This document shows, in pieces, positions 43,245 through 52,300 of a stretch of 64,000 nt of DNA. The DNA comes from Chitinophaga sp. XS-30 (GTDB taxonomy: Bacteria; Bacteroidota; Bacteroidia; Chitinophagales; Chitinophagaceae): NCBI RefSeq assembly GCF_008086345.1, contig NZ_CP043006.1, positions 4,090,032-4,154,031 on the forward strand, in the 5' to 3' direction. Below the pieces are notes generated by a model, which saw only the letters and a list, made by a program, of their open reading frames with translations, was not told the DNA's origin and did not search any database. Position numbers and translations under genes: made by a program. The number at the start of each line of letters is the position of its first letter. The stretch's first letter is position 1.

Positions 43245-46200
43245 TCAATCCGTAAATAATCGAATAATTTTCCTGTACTCCTCCCGGCTCAAGTTTTTCT
43301 TCAGTTCATCTAAAAAATCTAAAGTGATAGCCCGTTGTGGGTATTTGTATTTCGCAAGAAAAGTTTTGAGGATTTGGTTTAACCTTCGCTCGCCTATTTC
43401 TTCAGAAAGTTTTACCATTGCTATTGTCCCTTGGGAATATGAAATATGGGTATTTTCAGGCGTCACCTTATATAGTGGTTGCGGTTTGGCAAATCCTTTT
43501 TCGGATTGGTAAATTTGCTCGTGGATTTTCACCTGCTCTTTCATCGCTTTTTCCCCATACATGCTTTTGTACAGCATCATCTCCGTGTACATTGCAAAAG
43601 ACTCGGTCAGCATTACTGCACCTTCCCTGTCATCAGGCGAAATCTGGTTGTTTCCCCACCAGAAATGGGAAAGTTCGTGGGCTGCCAGTTCGTTGATAAC
43701 GTCCTGGCCTTTGTCAGCTTCTACATTGGTGTGAAAAGCCATATTTTCTGTCATAAAAATAACCGATGGATATGCTGTAGCGTTAAACCCGGCGGTAAAA
43801 GACGAAACTTCCGCAAAGGATACCGATTTAAACGGATAGGCCCCAAAATTTTCAATGCAGTAGTCCAGTGCTTGTTTGGCGTTGTCAATCAGCCGGTCTA
43901 CGTTCTGAAAATGAGAGGAATGATAAAAAACACTGATCTTTATGCCCTTATGAAAGGCGTCTTTCACCGTGTACTCCGCTGACGAGACCGCAAACCGAAA
44001 GGGAATATCTTCAGCTTTGTATTGAAAATAATGTCGATCATGCTGTTTCCATTGCCTGACCAATTCTCCTGTCCCAATGGCTGTTTGACCGGACGTTGTG
44101 GAAACTGTCATGTCCAGATCAATAAAGTTCAGTGGGTTGGTTTTCGGAGCTTCCAGTTGCTTAACACCGGTTGCCCCATCAAGTCCAAATTCAGCCCTTC
44201 TGCCTTTCTCGGTACCTGGAATTTCATATCCTGACTGATAACCAATTAAAGGATAGTAACGGCTTATACGCATGAAAGAACCATTTTCGATAATGGCATT
44301 CATTGGGGCGTGGCCATTAACCGGATACCATTGGTAACGTAGGGAAAAGTCTAATTTTGCTTCATTTCCGGGAGTTAATGGCTGGGAGAGCGTTAAAACC
44401 TGTATATTCTCTTTGAGTTCGGATGATCGGGTGTTGCATGTAAAAATCGCTTTTTCGAGTTGAAGGGCTTCGTCAAAGTTGAATAAGATACTGTCAACAG
44501 GTTGTCCGGTTAGGTTTTTCAGTGTGTATGTTCCGTGAATGACATAAGCATTTTTGGACGGGTGTAAATCTATACGGGTTTTAAGTGCTACCACCGTGGG
44601 CTGCGGAAGATCCTGATACTTACGATACTTCTTTTCGTAGTTGGCGGATCTCAGGAATTGAGCATTTTCACTTTCGGCAAAATGGCCTTTCCAGAAGCTG
44701 CTTCCGGCATAGAAAATAAGTCCGAAAGCAATTATGCTTACTACAATTTTAGTTAGGTTTAATTTTTTACTTTTCAGATAATCAAAAATCAACCAGCAGA
44801 TCATCAGTACACCCAAACCGAATAAAAGCCGATAAATAAAGCTATTCAGATAAACGCCGTACCCAAAAAAATCGCTGTACGCACCACGATAACCCGACAA
44901 AAACCGGAGTAGTGAAACTTCAAAAAGTGCTTTGGAAAGAGGTGTGGCGAAAATGCCGGCAAAAACAACAGCAACTGCCAATGCGGGATATTTTTTCTTT
45001 ATCGATGCGTTCAACAAAACAAGGAAACCCGACAAGAGGACCAGTGGGAAAGTATTAAAAACCAATACGCCCCAGTAGGCCGTTCCGTCAAGACGCGGAT
45101 AATCGAATATCCATTGAAAAACGACCCCTTCCAAAATCAATAAAAACGAAAAAACAAAGAGCACGGCGGAAATACTCAACCAATTCCCTCCAGCTTTCAC
45201 AAAGGAAAAATAGGTTGCATTTTCCACCAGTGAAAAATTGGAGATACGGCTACGCCAGTAAAATTCATTGACAAGGTAAACTGACAGGAATACACAAGGC
45301 AGGTAAAAAGTCCCGTTGATAGTTTCTGCCATTAATCCGGAACTTGCATAGTGTTGAGGAATACGGATTCCCTGGTCGATGGCCGCATAGATTTCCATTC
45401 CCGCATAAAACAGCAAAAGCAGGCAAATGACGTAAAAAACAATGCTCTTAAAAGTACACATCAAATCGACATTCACAAAAGAAAGGATACTTTTTATGCT
45501 GTTGGCCTGTTGGTGGTTTTGCCGGACGGTTACGGAGCCGGCAGTCAGGAAATTATTATCTGCTTTCTGAAGGATCTGAAGTCTTTTACCTCCTCCCAAT
45601 CCTCTATTTCCCGCCCCGAATGAAAAGGATTTTACTGCAATGGCGATTAAAAAAAGCGAAAAACAGCAGACCAGCAGTCGATTTAATAAAAACATACCCG
45701 ACAGGGGAACCAGCTTCTGATTACGCGCTGCCAGGGAGAAATCCCTGGCTTGAAAAAAATAGGCCGACAGTCCAAAAGGGTCCGTTATTGCCGAGATCCT
45801 TTGGGCAGCTTCGGATTGGGGCAAGGCACCTGCCATAAAAGGCGAACCTGAATAGATCAGCCCGACCATATACAGAACGTACAACATTAACCCTCCGATA
45901 ACAACAGCCATTTTATTTAGGGTGAAAACACTCAAAAAGAACAAGACACCACATACCATGAGACAATTGACAATACCCAAAACTATAAGCGGATAAAGAT
46001 AATAGGATAAATGAAAAACGGGATTCATCCCGATTCCGGTTCGCAGGTTTTGGCCGGTAGTAAACCCGATAGCTATAAGCAAAAAACATAGAAAGGTCAA
46101 TACGAAAAACGAAAGGAACCTGCCTAGAATAAAACGGGGCGCTTTGATGGGCGTGGAAAAGATAATTAGATCGAAACGGGCATCCCTTTCCCGAAACATC

Positions 46201-46418
46201 AATTGCCCGGCAAAAATGGTGCCTGTAAAAACAAGGGACAAGGTCAAAAATCCCATCATAAACCCTACAGTATAGGCACTATTCAAAAAAACACCTTCCC
46301 CAACAGTAATATTGAACTGATATCCTGCAAATAAACCGAATCCTGTCAAAAGAACGATTGCAATATACCCGGCTGGTTTTCCGAAAGACCTGATATCGAA
46401 AAGCAAAACCGGATTCAT
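43245..46418 (-). CDS. ABC transporter permease fused to an M1 family aminopeptidase
   Basis: 1057 residues. The first 550 hold about twelve membrane helices in two ABC-2-like permease units (GTIFAGQLMFRERDARFDLIIFSTPI near residue 65). The last 450 are an M1 metallopeptidase domain: DVINELAAHELSHFWWGNN provides the HExxH zinc site, and the third ligand Glu lies 18 residues on in LTESFAMYTE. The usual GAMEN exopeptidase loop appears as AEVSSFTAGFNA, so the substrate rule may differ. The start overlaps the ATPase stop by 4 bp. Fused transporter-peptidases of this kind are known in Bacteroidota but their substrate is not. Confidence 0.9.
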   Translation of the reverse strand: MNPVLLFDIRSFGKPAGYIAIVLLTGFGLFAGYQFNITVGEGVFLNSAYTVGFMMGFLTLSLVFTGTIFAGQLMFRERDARFDLIIFSTPIKAPRFILGRFLSFFVLTFLCFLLIAIGFTTGQNLRTGIGMNPVFHLSYYLYPLIVLGIVNCLMVCGVLFFLSVFTLNKMAVVIGGLMLYVLYMVGLIYSGSPFMAGALPQSEAAQRISAITDPFGLSAYFFQARDFSLAARNQKLVPLSGMFLLNRLLVCCFSLFLIAIAVKSFSFGAGNRGLGGGKRLQILQKADNNFLTAGSVTVRQNHQQANSIKSILSFVNVDLMCTFKSIVFYVICLLLLFYAGMEIYAAIDQGIRIPQHYASSGLMAETINGTFYLPCVFLSVYLVNEFYWRSRISNFSLVENATYFSFVKAGGNWLSISAVLFVFSFLLILEGVVFQWIFDYPRLDGTAYWGVLVFNTFPLVLLSGFLVLLNASIKKKYPALAVAVVFAGIFATPLSKALFEVSLLRFLSGYRGAYSDFFGYGVYLNSFIYRLLFGLGVLMICWLIFDYLKSKKLNLTKIVVSIIAFGLIFYAGSSFWKGHFAESENAQFLRSANYEKKYRKYQDLPQPTVVALKTRIDLHPSKNAYVIHGTYTLKNLTGQPVDSILFNFDEALQLEKAIFTCNTRSSELKENIQVLTLSQPLTPGNEAKLDFSLRYQWYPVNGHAPMNAIIENGSFMRISRYYPLIGYQSGYEIPGTEKGRRAEFGLDGATGVKQLEAPKTNPLNFIDLDMTVSTTSGQTAIGTGELVRQWKQHDRHYFQYKAEDIPFRFAVSSAEYTVKDAFHKGIKISVFYHSSHFQNVDRLIDNAKQALDYCIENFGAYPFKSVSFAEVSSFTAGFNATAYPSVIFMTENMAFHTNVEADKGQDVINELAAHELSHFWWGNNQISPDDREGAVMLTESFAMYTEMMLYKSMYGEKAMKEQVKIHEQIYQSEKGFAKPQPLYKVTPENTHISYSQGTIAMVKLSEEIGERRLNQILKTFLAKYKYPQRAITLDFLDELKKNLSREEYRKIIRLFTD

Positions 46419-47293
46419 CGGGTGGGATTTATTTTAAGTTGATGAAAATAAACGTGCTCCAGTGTTGCCAATGCCTTGTCAAAACCTTCAGGCTGGTGTT
46501 CGGAAAAAATGTTAATACAAATTTCCCCTTGTTTAAGTTCATAATTGATAAATGCCTCCCCGGCCTTATATTCTTGAAATTCGGCCTGTGTCACTGCTTT
46601 TCGCCAGATTTTATTTTCAATCCCCGCCATTAGCTCCGAAGGAGCGCCAACACACAACAATGTTCCGTTTTTAATAATCGCCATATGCGAACAAAGGTTC
46701 TTCACGTCCTCCACCAAATGGGTTGAAAGCATTACAATCTTGTTTTTACTAATATCATTCAGCAGCAGGTTTAAGCGGTTTCGTTCTTCGGGGTCGAGCC
46801 CCGCAGTCGGTTCATCTACGATAATGATTTTAGGGTTACCCAAAAGCGCCTGTGCTACCCCGAAACGTTGTTTCATCCCGCCCGAAAAGGTATGGACTTC
46901 CCGGTTTCGTTCCTCATATAGATTGACCTTATTGAGCAGTTCATTGATTTGCGCCCTCCTCTCCTTTTTTTTTGTGATGCCTTTCAGGACCGCCAAATGA
47001 TTGAGCAAATCATAGGCTGAAACTTTAGGATATACTCCAAAATCCTGCGGAAGAAACCCCAGGTGTTTTTTTATCAATAAGGGGTTTATCAGAATATCTT
47101 CGCCGTTAAACAGAATTTTGCCGCTATCTGCTTTTTGCAGGCCGGCAATGGTTTTCATTAATGATGATTTTCCTGCGCCGTTCGGCCCCAGCAGCCCAAA
47201 CATTCCGTTCCCGATTTCCAGTGAAATATTATGAATGGCCTTCACGCAGTTTGGATAGGTCTTGTGGAGGTTGGAAATGCTAAGCGTGTTCAT
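46415..47293 (-). CDS. ABC transporter ATP-binding protein
   Basis: 292 residues. Walker A GPNGAGKSSL (about residue 38), Q-loop LPQDFGVYP, signature TFSGGMKQRFG, Walker B IIIVDEPTAGLDP and switch His in MLSTHLVEDV. About 70 residues follow the nucleotide-binding domain, a C-terminal extension common in ABC-2 type exporters. It powers the membrane protein encoded next (4-bp ATGA overlap). Its own start overlaps the XRE gene stop by 4 bp. Confidence 0.95.
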   Translation of the reverse strand: MNTLSISNLHKTYPNCVKAIHNISLEIGNGMFGLLGPNGAGKSSLMKTIAGLQKADSGKILFNGEDILINPLLIKKHLGFLPQDFGVYPKVSAYDLLNHLAVLKGITKKKERRAQINELLNKVNLYEERNREVHTFSGGMKQRFGVAQALLGNPKIIIVDEPTAGLDPEERNRLNLLLNDISKNKIVMLSTHLVEDVKNLCSHMAIIKNGTLLCVGAPSELMAGIENKIWRKAVTQAEFQEYKAGEAFINYELKQGEICINIFSEHQPEGFDKALATLEHVYFHQLKINPTR

Positions 47294-47502
47294 TTCTCGT
47301 CGTCTTTATATTCCAGAATATCGCCGGGTTGACATTCCAGCACCTTACAGATGGCTTCGAGCGTTTCAAAACGGATGCCTTTGGCCTTTCCGGTTTTCAA
47401 TATGGAAAGGTTCACGGTGCTAATCCCGATTTTTTCTGCCAGCTCCCTGCTTTGCATTTTACGCCTGGCCAGCATCACATCTAAATTTATTACTATCGCC
47501 AT
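47290..47502 (-). CDS. Small XRE-type helix-turn-helix regulator
   Basis: Start at ATG 47502 (MAIVINLDVMLARRKM), 2 bp after the stop of the DUF2975 gene. 70 residues, all helix-turn-helix: SRELAEKIGISTVNLSILKTGKAKGIRFETLEAIC, then CQPGDILEY. It belongs to the YozG-like group regularly found next to DUF2975 membrane proteins. Close paralogue at 52372-52584. Likely regulator of this operon; the signal may come from the membrane partner. Confidence 0.9.
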   Translation of the reverse strand: MAIVINLDVMLARRKMQSRELAEKIGISTVNLSILKTGKAKGIRFETLEAICKVLECQPGDILEYKDDEK

Positions 47503-47504
47503 AA

Positions 47505-48017
47505 TCAAATAAATAAGTCCCGTTCGTTCTGCAATCCGATGCCTTGATTAAAAATCGCCGCAAGGAAATAGGTGAACACTCCAAGGAAAGAATGCACTAC
47601 GATCAATGCAATAATAAAATCTTCAACAGGAACAAAGCAACTGCCGACTGCGGTCGCCAGAGCAGGTGTTATCAGGTTAAACCTATAGAACCGCCTTAGA
47701 TGAACTATATTTTGGGGCGTAAACAATGTAGGTTCCCGGAAAACCCGGAACACATTTGATGCCAGCCAGAAAAACATGCTGTATAACAACAAAGGAAGCA
47801 GAAATGAGAATATAAGGTATAGCATGTTGTTTTCCGCCATGAGGAATGGCTCCGTAGTAAACGGATAGAAAATATGCAGCTTTTTTTCATCAGGCAAGCC
47901 TGTCCATATTCCCGTCAGGATGCAGAACAGCGCATAAAATGTGGTTATTGCATACCCGATAGCCAATACCCTGCTGCCGGTGTAAAGTATTTTGGCTATG
48001 ATTTTTGTTTGTTTCAT
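47505..48017 (-). CDS. DUF2975 domain membrane protein
   Basis: Start at ATG 48017, supported by AGGAG six bases upstream. 170 residues with four membrane helices (about 15-40, 65-85, 110-130 and 140-160), the DUF2975 pattern (ASNVFRVFREPTLFTPQNIVHLRRFYRFNL). First gene of DUF2975 - XRE - ABC ATPase - ABC permease/M1. TATATTTG at 48042-48049 on the minus strand is a perfect -7 element upstream. Function of the family is unknown; constant pairing with XRE regulators suggests a membrane sensor or anti-regulator. Confidence 0.85.
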   Translation of the reverse strand: MKQTKIIAKILYTGSRVLAIGYAITTFYALFCILTGIWTGLPDEKKLHIFYPFTTEPFLMAENNMLYLIFSFLLPLLLYSMFFWLASNVFRVFREPTLFTPQNIVHLRRFYRFNLITPALATAVGSCFVPVEDFIIALIVVHSFLGVFTYFLAAIFNQGIGLQNERDLFI

Positions 48018-48129
48018 CTTACTCCTCAAAGATTAATGAAACAAATATACTAATTAATGTAAAACAATAATAAATTAATTTAAATTAGTTCCTCATCCGA
48101 CAATGTGAGGCTCATTGTCAAGTATCATT

Positions 48130-49149
48130 TTATTGATCTCTACTGCTGACAAATTCTCCATCAACATAGCCCCCACTTACATAGCGGGATACATCATTGG
48201 TATGCCACGCATAAACGCCTGCTACCATAATACCTAGATCCTGCACATAGTTATATACCATATTTTGCAGCACGCCAAACGGAGGCAGGTGTTCATGTAA
48301 AAGCACAAATTCGCCAAGGCAGCTGTCATGGAGTTTCAATGCTTCCATATAGGCTTCATCAACTGATAACTTCTGTTCGTGCTGGATTACTTTTACGATA
48401 TTCATTGTATCCCCTTCCCTATGCAGCTCTTTCGGAAGGGAAATAAAATCATTATGCATACCAATCAGCAGTGAGCAGAGGTCGTGAATACGCAGTATAT
48501 GCGGGTGCTCCAGTATATCATCCGGTAATTCCCGATAATCTTTTTGCATCGCCACATATTTGCAAAATGGAAGGACTCCACTGGTATGCAGTCTGATGAT
48601 CAGGTAAATAGGGAGCGGTGGAGGCGTATTGGTCCTGTAGTATACTCTTTCGTCAGCGTAGCCAACAAGTACATTGCGTATAGCGGCAATATATTTCGCA
48701 TACAAGCGCTCCGGCATTCCGCATTTGACAGCATCTTGCCGCAACATCCAGAACTGATGCAATATTCCATTGTCAGCAGGCTCTTTAATGTCCTCCCCGG
48801 TTAAAAGATCCATTATACGATTCTTCACAACATTCATTTCATCGTGTGAGCAGCGATCAAAGTAATCGTCCATCATGGCCCCGTTGGCGGCATAATTGGC
48901 GAGGGGGCGAAGCTCCCGGATATCTTTTAAAAACGGGCATCCCCGTGCTGCAATATCGGTGAGATGATGCTGCTTATGTTTCTCCCGGGCAGCTTTGCTA
49001 TGAAAGGTGTACTCCTGGTCGATCCAGGCATAATATTCTTCCCGCTGCTGCTGAAAATCAGGGTGTATAAAATCGGGGAACGGGTATTGGGGCCTGGGCA
49101 AATGTTGCAACCCTGCATAAAACTGTTCTTCTGAAAGTGCTTGTGACAT
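48130..49149 (-). CDS. Class I terpene synthase
   Basis: Start at ATG 49149 (MSQALSEEQFY); the frame is open further to 49269 without coding look. 339 residues, the size of bacterial sesqui- and diterpene cyclases. The aspartate-rich motif is DDYFD (about residue 94). The NSE triad is NDFISLPKE (about residue 229), a clean NDxxSxxxE. The Arg-Tyr pair near the end is not certain (VSRYVSGGY). Such enzymes ionise farnesyl or geranylgeranyl diphosphate; the product cannot be predicted. No tailoring enzyme or prenyl transferase is adjacent. Confidence 0.88.
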   Translation of the reverse strand: MSQALSEEQFYAGLQHLPRPQYPFPDFIHPDFQQQREEYYAWIDQEYTFHSKAAREKHKQHHLTDIAARGCPFLKDIRELRPLANYAANGAMMDDYFDRCSHDEMNVVKNRIMDLLTGEDIKEPADNGILHQFWMLRQDAVKCGMPERLYAKYIAAIRNVLVGYADERVYYRTNTPPPLPIYLIIRLHTSGVLPFCKYVAMQKDYRELPDDILEHPHILRIHDLCSLLIGMHNDFISLPKELHREGDTMNIVKVIQHEQKLSVDEAYMEALKLHDSCLGEFVLLHEHLPPFGVLQNMVYNYVQDLGIMVAGVYAWHTNDVSRYVSGGYVDGEFVSSRDQ

Positions 49150-49247
49150 AATAATGGGATTATGGTTACAATTGAATAATGCAGCTGATAAACGGGCATC
49201 AAAGTTAAAGTGTAAGCCCGTCGGGTTTTGCTGTTTGCGCCGGACGG

Positions 49248-49400
49248 TCAATTGCCGGCCATTCCCCAAACTCCGATTTCTTTCCTGTACCGCGCATTGG
49301 TTAACGGATATGCTGGTAATTGAGATAAATATGTCCGCTTCGGGTTATTGAGCACGTGGTCTTCTGTCAAAGGACACTTGATCTCAATGGGTTCTTTCAT
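49248..49400 (-). CDS. Possible small protein upstream of the terpene synthase
   Basis: 50 residues from ATG 49400 to a TGA at 49250-49248: begins MKEPIEIKCPLTEDHVLNN and ends GVWGMAGN. It starts 14 bp downstream of a strong inverted repeat (49415-49440) and ends 98 bp before the terpene synthase start. No family recognised. It could be a leader peptide, a small partner, or a remnant. Confidence 0.35.
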   Translation of the reverse strand: MKEPIEIKCPLTEDHVLNNPKRTYLSQLPAYPLTNARYRKEIGVWGMAGN

Positions 49401-49414
49401 GATGGGGCCGGGTT

Positions 49415-49440
49415 ATTTACACATTTAATTTAGTGTAAAT
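49415..49440. promoter_or_regulatory. Inverted repeat upstream of the terpene synthase region
   Basis: ATTTACAC (49415-49422), 10 bp, GTGTAAAT (49433-49440): perfect 8-base arms in an AT-rich gap, reminiscent of TetR-type operators. No regulator gene is adjacent. Confidence 0.5.
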
Positions 49441-49687
49441 TTCGGTTTTGTGAAATTATTTTTTCGGGAGGATGCTATACACGGTCATTTTCCATTTTCA
49501 GGAAGGGAGACAACCATCGCTTTAAAGCATTCAACGTTATGTGCCGGCTTTTATAAACAGGGTATTGTCGGCGGAGCTAAATTGCAGGGACGGAACAAGC
49601 TGATCATTAGTAAAGTATATGATGATACGCCGTATATAAAAAGCTTCCCCTTCCCTGATGATGATAACGCTTCGCAAAAAGCGTACT
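49441..49687. other. Gap between the inverted repeat and the MazG-like gene
   Basis: A plus-strand frame from 49450 shows some protein-like text up to about 49700 (GGAKLQGRNKLIISKVYDD, PDDDNASQKAYF) but then runs into the antisense of the MazG-like gene. It may be a decayed gene end. No terminator or RNA is seen. Confidence 0.3.
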
Positions 49688-50011
49688 TTAAAACAATTCT
49701 TCGGTCTTGTCGAGGAATTTGCTTGCGGCCTCCTTTATGTCAATCCCTGACCTATTTGCCAGTACAATCAGCCACCAGATATTCTCGCCCAGTTTATGCT
49801 CCAGTTCGGATTGAGAATCCGCTTTGGGCCAGCGTTCCTGGTGCGCCATAATATTACGTCCCACCAACCCGGCATCCGTCAGATAGGCCAATGCATCTTC
49901 CTCCACGGTCCATTCGCTGCCGTGATGCAGCATTTCCAGATCGTGGTATTTTTTTCTGATTTCCAGAGAACGATGAATGATATCGTCAAAATTATTGTTA
50001 CTCATTATCAT
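49688..50011 (-). CDS. MazG-like nucleotide pyrophosphohydrolase-fold protein
   Basis: 107 residues. SELEHKLGENIWWLIVLANRSGIDIKEAASKFLDKTEEL is the all-alpha NTP pyrophosphatase-like helix pair; the acidic residues are partly conserved (E..KLGEN). A role in clearing non-canonical nucleotides is the family expectation, unproven here. Its ATG overlaps the stop of the NTF2-like gene (ATGA at 50008-50011), so the two are translationally coupled. Confidence 0.78.
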   Translation of the reverse strand: MIMSNNNFDDIIHRSLEIRKKYHDLEMLHHGSEWTVEEDALAYLTDAGLVGRNIMAHQERWPKADSQSELEHKLGENIWWLIVLANRSGIDIKEAASKFLDKTEELF

Positions 50012-50364
50012 TTATTTTTGTGAAGCAGATCTGCCTTGACAAAGGCTATTTTTCCGTTCTTAAACTTGAAATCAAAAGTTCCGCCAATCTTCCCTTCAGG
50101 GAAGGTACCTGCAAATTCTACTTCGAGGAGCGCACTTTCCCCGCCAGTTATAGTCAGATCCACTTGTTCAGTATGCGTATTGTAGCCAACAAAGTAGCTG
50201 TCAAAGTATTCTCTGATCCCCCAATGCCCGGTGAATTTTTTCCCTACTGACGGATCGTCCAGAATAGCATCGGGTAAATAAAACTCCAGATATTTTTGGG
50301 TATCGAACGCATTGCTGGCTGCGATCCAATGTTTGATAAAGATTTGTATATTCATGCGCTTCAT
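50008..50364 (-). CDS. NTF2-like (SnoaL-type) protein
   Basis: 118 residues without signal peptide. IFIKHWIAASNAFDTQKYLEFYLPDAILDDPSVGKKFTG, HWGIREYFDSYFVGYN and TFDFKFKNGKIAFVKADLLHK follow the polyketide-cyclase/steroid-isomerase-like cone fold. Ligand unknown. Coupled to the MazG-like gene. A 115-bp gap separates it from the AraC gene on the same strand. Confidence 0.82.
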   Translation of the reverse strand: MKRMNIQIFIKHWIAASNAFDTQKYLEFYLPDAILDDPSVGKKFTGHWGIREYFDSYFVGYNTHTEQVDLTITGGESALLEVEFAGTFPEGKIGGTFDFKFKNGKIAFVKADLLHKNK

Positions 50365-50479
50365 TTTTTCACCATATGGGCTTTATTTTCGACAAAGGTG
50401 CGGCAGATTATTCTCCTGCATTTCAATCGCTTTCTTAAACCGGATAGTGCGCCGGGGCTCAGGAAAGGGCTTGCGGGAG

Positions 50480-51391
50480 TCAATTCAGCAAACTTTTTTT
50501 ATAATCTGAAGGAGACAGCGATGTTTTGCTTTTGAATAGCTTATTGAATGATTGCGGATGTTCGAAACCCAAATGGTAGGCGATCTCCGCGACCGTCAGT
50601 TCATCTTTTGCCAGGAATTCCCTGGCCTTTTCAACGACTTTTTCATGGATGAACTGCTGGGTGTTCATCCCGATAAGGTTCCGCAACAGATCGCTCAGGT
50701 ATCGTGGCGTTACATTCAGGTTTTTCGCTACAAAATTAACCGAAGGCAGTCCCTTCATTAACGAATTATGCGCATTGAAGTAGTCATCCAATTGTTGTTC
50801 CAGTCTCGCAAGAAGATCGTTGTTTACCGCTTTCCTGGTAAGGAACTGGCGATCATAAAAACGATTGGCATAGTTGAGCAGCAATTCAATCTGTGCAATA
50901 ATAACATCCTGGCTGAATTTATCGATCCGCTCGTTCAGCTCATCCTGGATAAACCGGTAAATGCTAAGGATCGTTGCCTTTTCCTTTTCAGATAGGTACA
51001 GGGCCTCTGCGGCGGAATAGCTGAAGTAGCCGTATTGCCTGATGGTTGCATTCAACGGATAAGGACGGAGGAAGTCCGGGTGGATATGGAGTGTCATGCC
51101 GTCATAATCGGCTTCCTCGTCCTGCATCTTCAACAGTTGCCCCGGGGCTATGAACGACATTCCTCCTTCCTCAAAATCATAGTGCCCCTGGCCGTATTTG
51201 AGTTTCCCGGAAAAACTGGTTTTGAACGAGATTTTGTAAAACTTCAGCATAATGCCCTGTTCGAAATCCTTAGGGTCAAAATGCGCGTCCCCGTAGTTCA
51301 TTATACTGATAAGCGGATGCAATGGAGCCGGCTGTCCCATCGCTTTATGCAACTGGGATAACGAATGGAATATAACCGGTTGTTTCTTCAT
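50480..51391 (-). CDS. AraC family transcriptional regulator
   Basis: Start at ATG 51391 (MKKQPVIFHSLSQLHKAM). 303 residues. N-terminal cupin-like domain with KLKYGQGHYDFEEGGMSFIAPGQ and two C-terminal helix-turn-helix motifs (AKNLNVTPRYLSDLLRNLIGMN and AEIAYHLGFEHPQSFNKLFKSKTSLSP). Close paralogue of the island regulator at 10439-11353. It follows the SDR gene by 76 bp, whose promoter carries the CATTTTGG-like operator, so it is probably the local regulator. Confidence 0.92.
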   Translation of the reverse strand: MKKQPVIFHSLSQLHKAMGQPAPLHPLISIMNYGDAHFDPKDFEQGIMLKFYKISFKTSFSGKLKYGQGHYDFEEGGMSFIAPGQLLKMQDEEADYDGMTLHIHPDFLRPYPLNATIRQYGYFSYSAAEALYLSEKEKATILSIYRFIQDELNERIDKFSQDVIIAQIELLLNYANRFYDRQFLTRKAVNNDLLARLEQQLDDYFNAHNSLMKGLPSVNFVAKNLNVTPRYLSDLLRNLIGMNTQQFIHEKVVEKAREFLAKDELTVAEIAYHLGFEHPQSFNKLFKSKTSLSPSDYKKSLLN

Positions 51392-51467
51392 TGTCAACAA
51401 ATTTAGTCAATTATAAGAAAGCACCTCCTGTCAGCGCCCATTAGCCTCACAGCAGCCACTGTGAGCA

Positions 51468-52274
51468 CTAGAACAGAAACTGGGAACGTATTTTCTTAAA
51501 CTGTCCTTCCGGTGTCAGTTCAAGGCGGTCTTCATATAAAGCGATGGCATCACTACCGGCAATATACCTTAATTGGTCGCGCTCGTCCGTAGCCGCATCA
51601 TAGATAACCCGGGCTATGTCTTCTGCTTTTGTGTAGCGGGAAATTTGTTCAGCACTGTACCCCTCTCCCACTTTCGCTACCAATTGCTGATACGCCTCAT
51701 GCATTCCTGTCTGTATGGATCTTCCGGCAAAATCAGTCTGCATACCACCGGGTGCTACTACCTTCACTTTGATCCCGAACCGGGCCAGCTCGGAAGCCAG
51801 GCCTTCAGAGAATCCGTCAACGCCGAACTTGGCTGCATTGTAAATAGAGCAGGTTGGATACCCCAATAATCCGAAAGAGGATGTTATATTGATGAAAGTC
51901 CCGCTTCCTCTTTCCCTGAAGCCGGGGAGAAATGCTCTCGTAATATTTATGACACCGAACAGGTTGGTTTGCATCTGCGCCTGGATCTGCTCATCGCTAA
52001 ATGCTTCCAGCGGCCCAATCAAACCGTATCCTGCATTGTTCAATACCACATCAACTGACCGGGTTGCGAGAATGTCTCCTGCGGTTTTTCTAATTTGTGC
52101 GGCATCTGTTACATCGAGCGGCAATACGGTTACGTTGGCGAGTGCGGTCAGCTCAGTTTCCTTAGCCGGGTTTCGCATGGTCGCAATTACGTTCCAGTCC
52201 TTGCTTTGAAACAGTCCGGCGGCAGCCTTTCCCAGTCCGGATGAAGCTCCTGTAATGAAAATTGTCTTTTGCAT
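51468..52274 (-). CDS. SDR family oxidoreductase
   Basis: 268 residues, the same length as its island paralogue at 12213-13019 and alike from the first residues (TIFITGASSGLGKA, ATMRNPAKETEL). Cofactor loop TGASSGLG, NNAGYG, Ser in FINITSSFG and YNAAK as YxxxK; NADP(H) likely from ATMR. Substrate unknown. It forms a two-gene module with the AraC gene downstream. Confidence 0.93.
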   Translation of the reverse strand: MQKTIFITGASSGLGKAAAGLFQSKDWNVIATMRNPAKETELTALANVTVLPLDVTDAAQIRKTAGDILATRSVDVVLNNAGYGLIGPLEAFSDEQIQAQMQTNLFGVINITRAFLPGFRERGSGTFINITSSFGLLGYPTCSIYNAAKFGVDGFSEGLASELARFGIKVKVVAPGGMQTDFAGRSIQTGMHEAYQQLVAKVGEGYSAEQISRYTKAEDIARVIYDAATDERDQLRYIAGSDAIALYEDRLELTPEGQFKKIRSQFLF

Positions 52275-52300
52275 ATCAACTTTGTTTTAATTGTACTATG

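Noticed and set aside
49450..49851. 133-codon plus-strand open frame
   Set aside because: The second half is antisense to the MazG-like gene. The first half looks slightly protein-like but matches no family I know, so it is noted only as a possible remnant.
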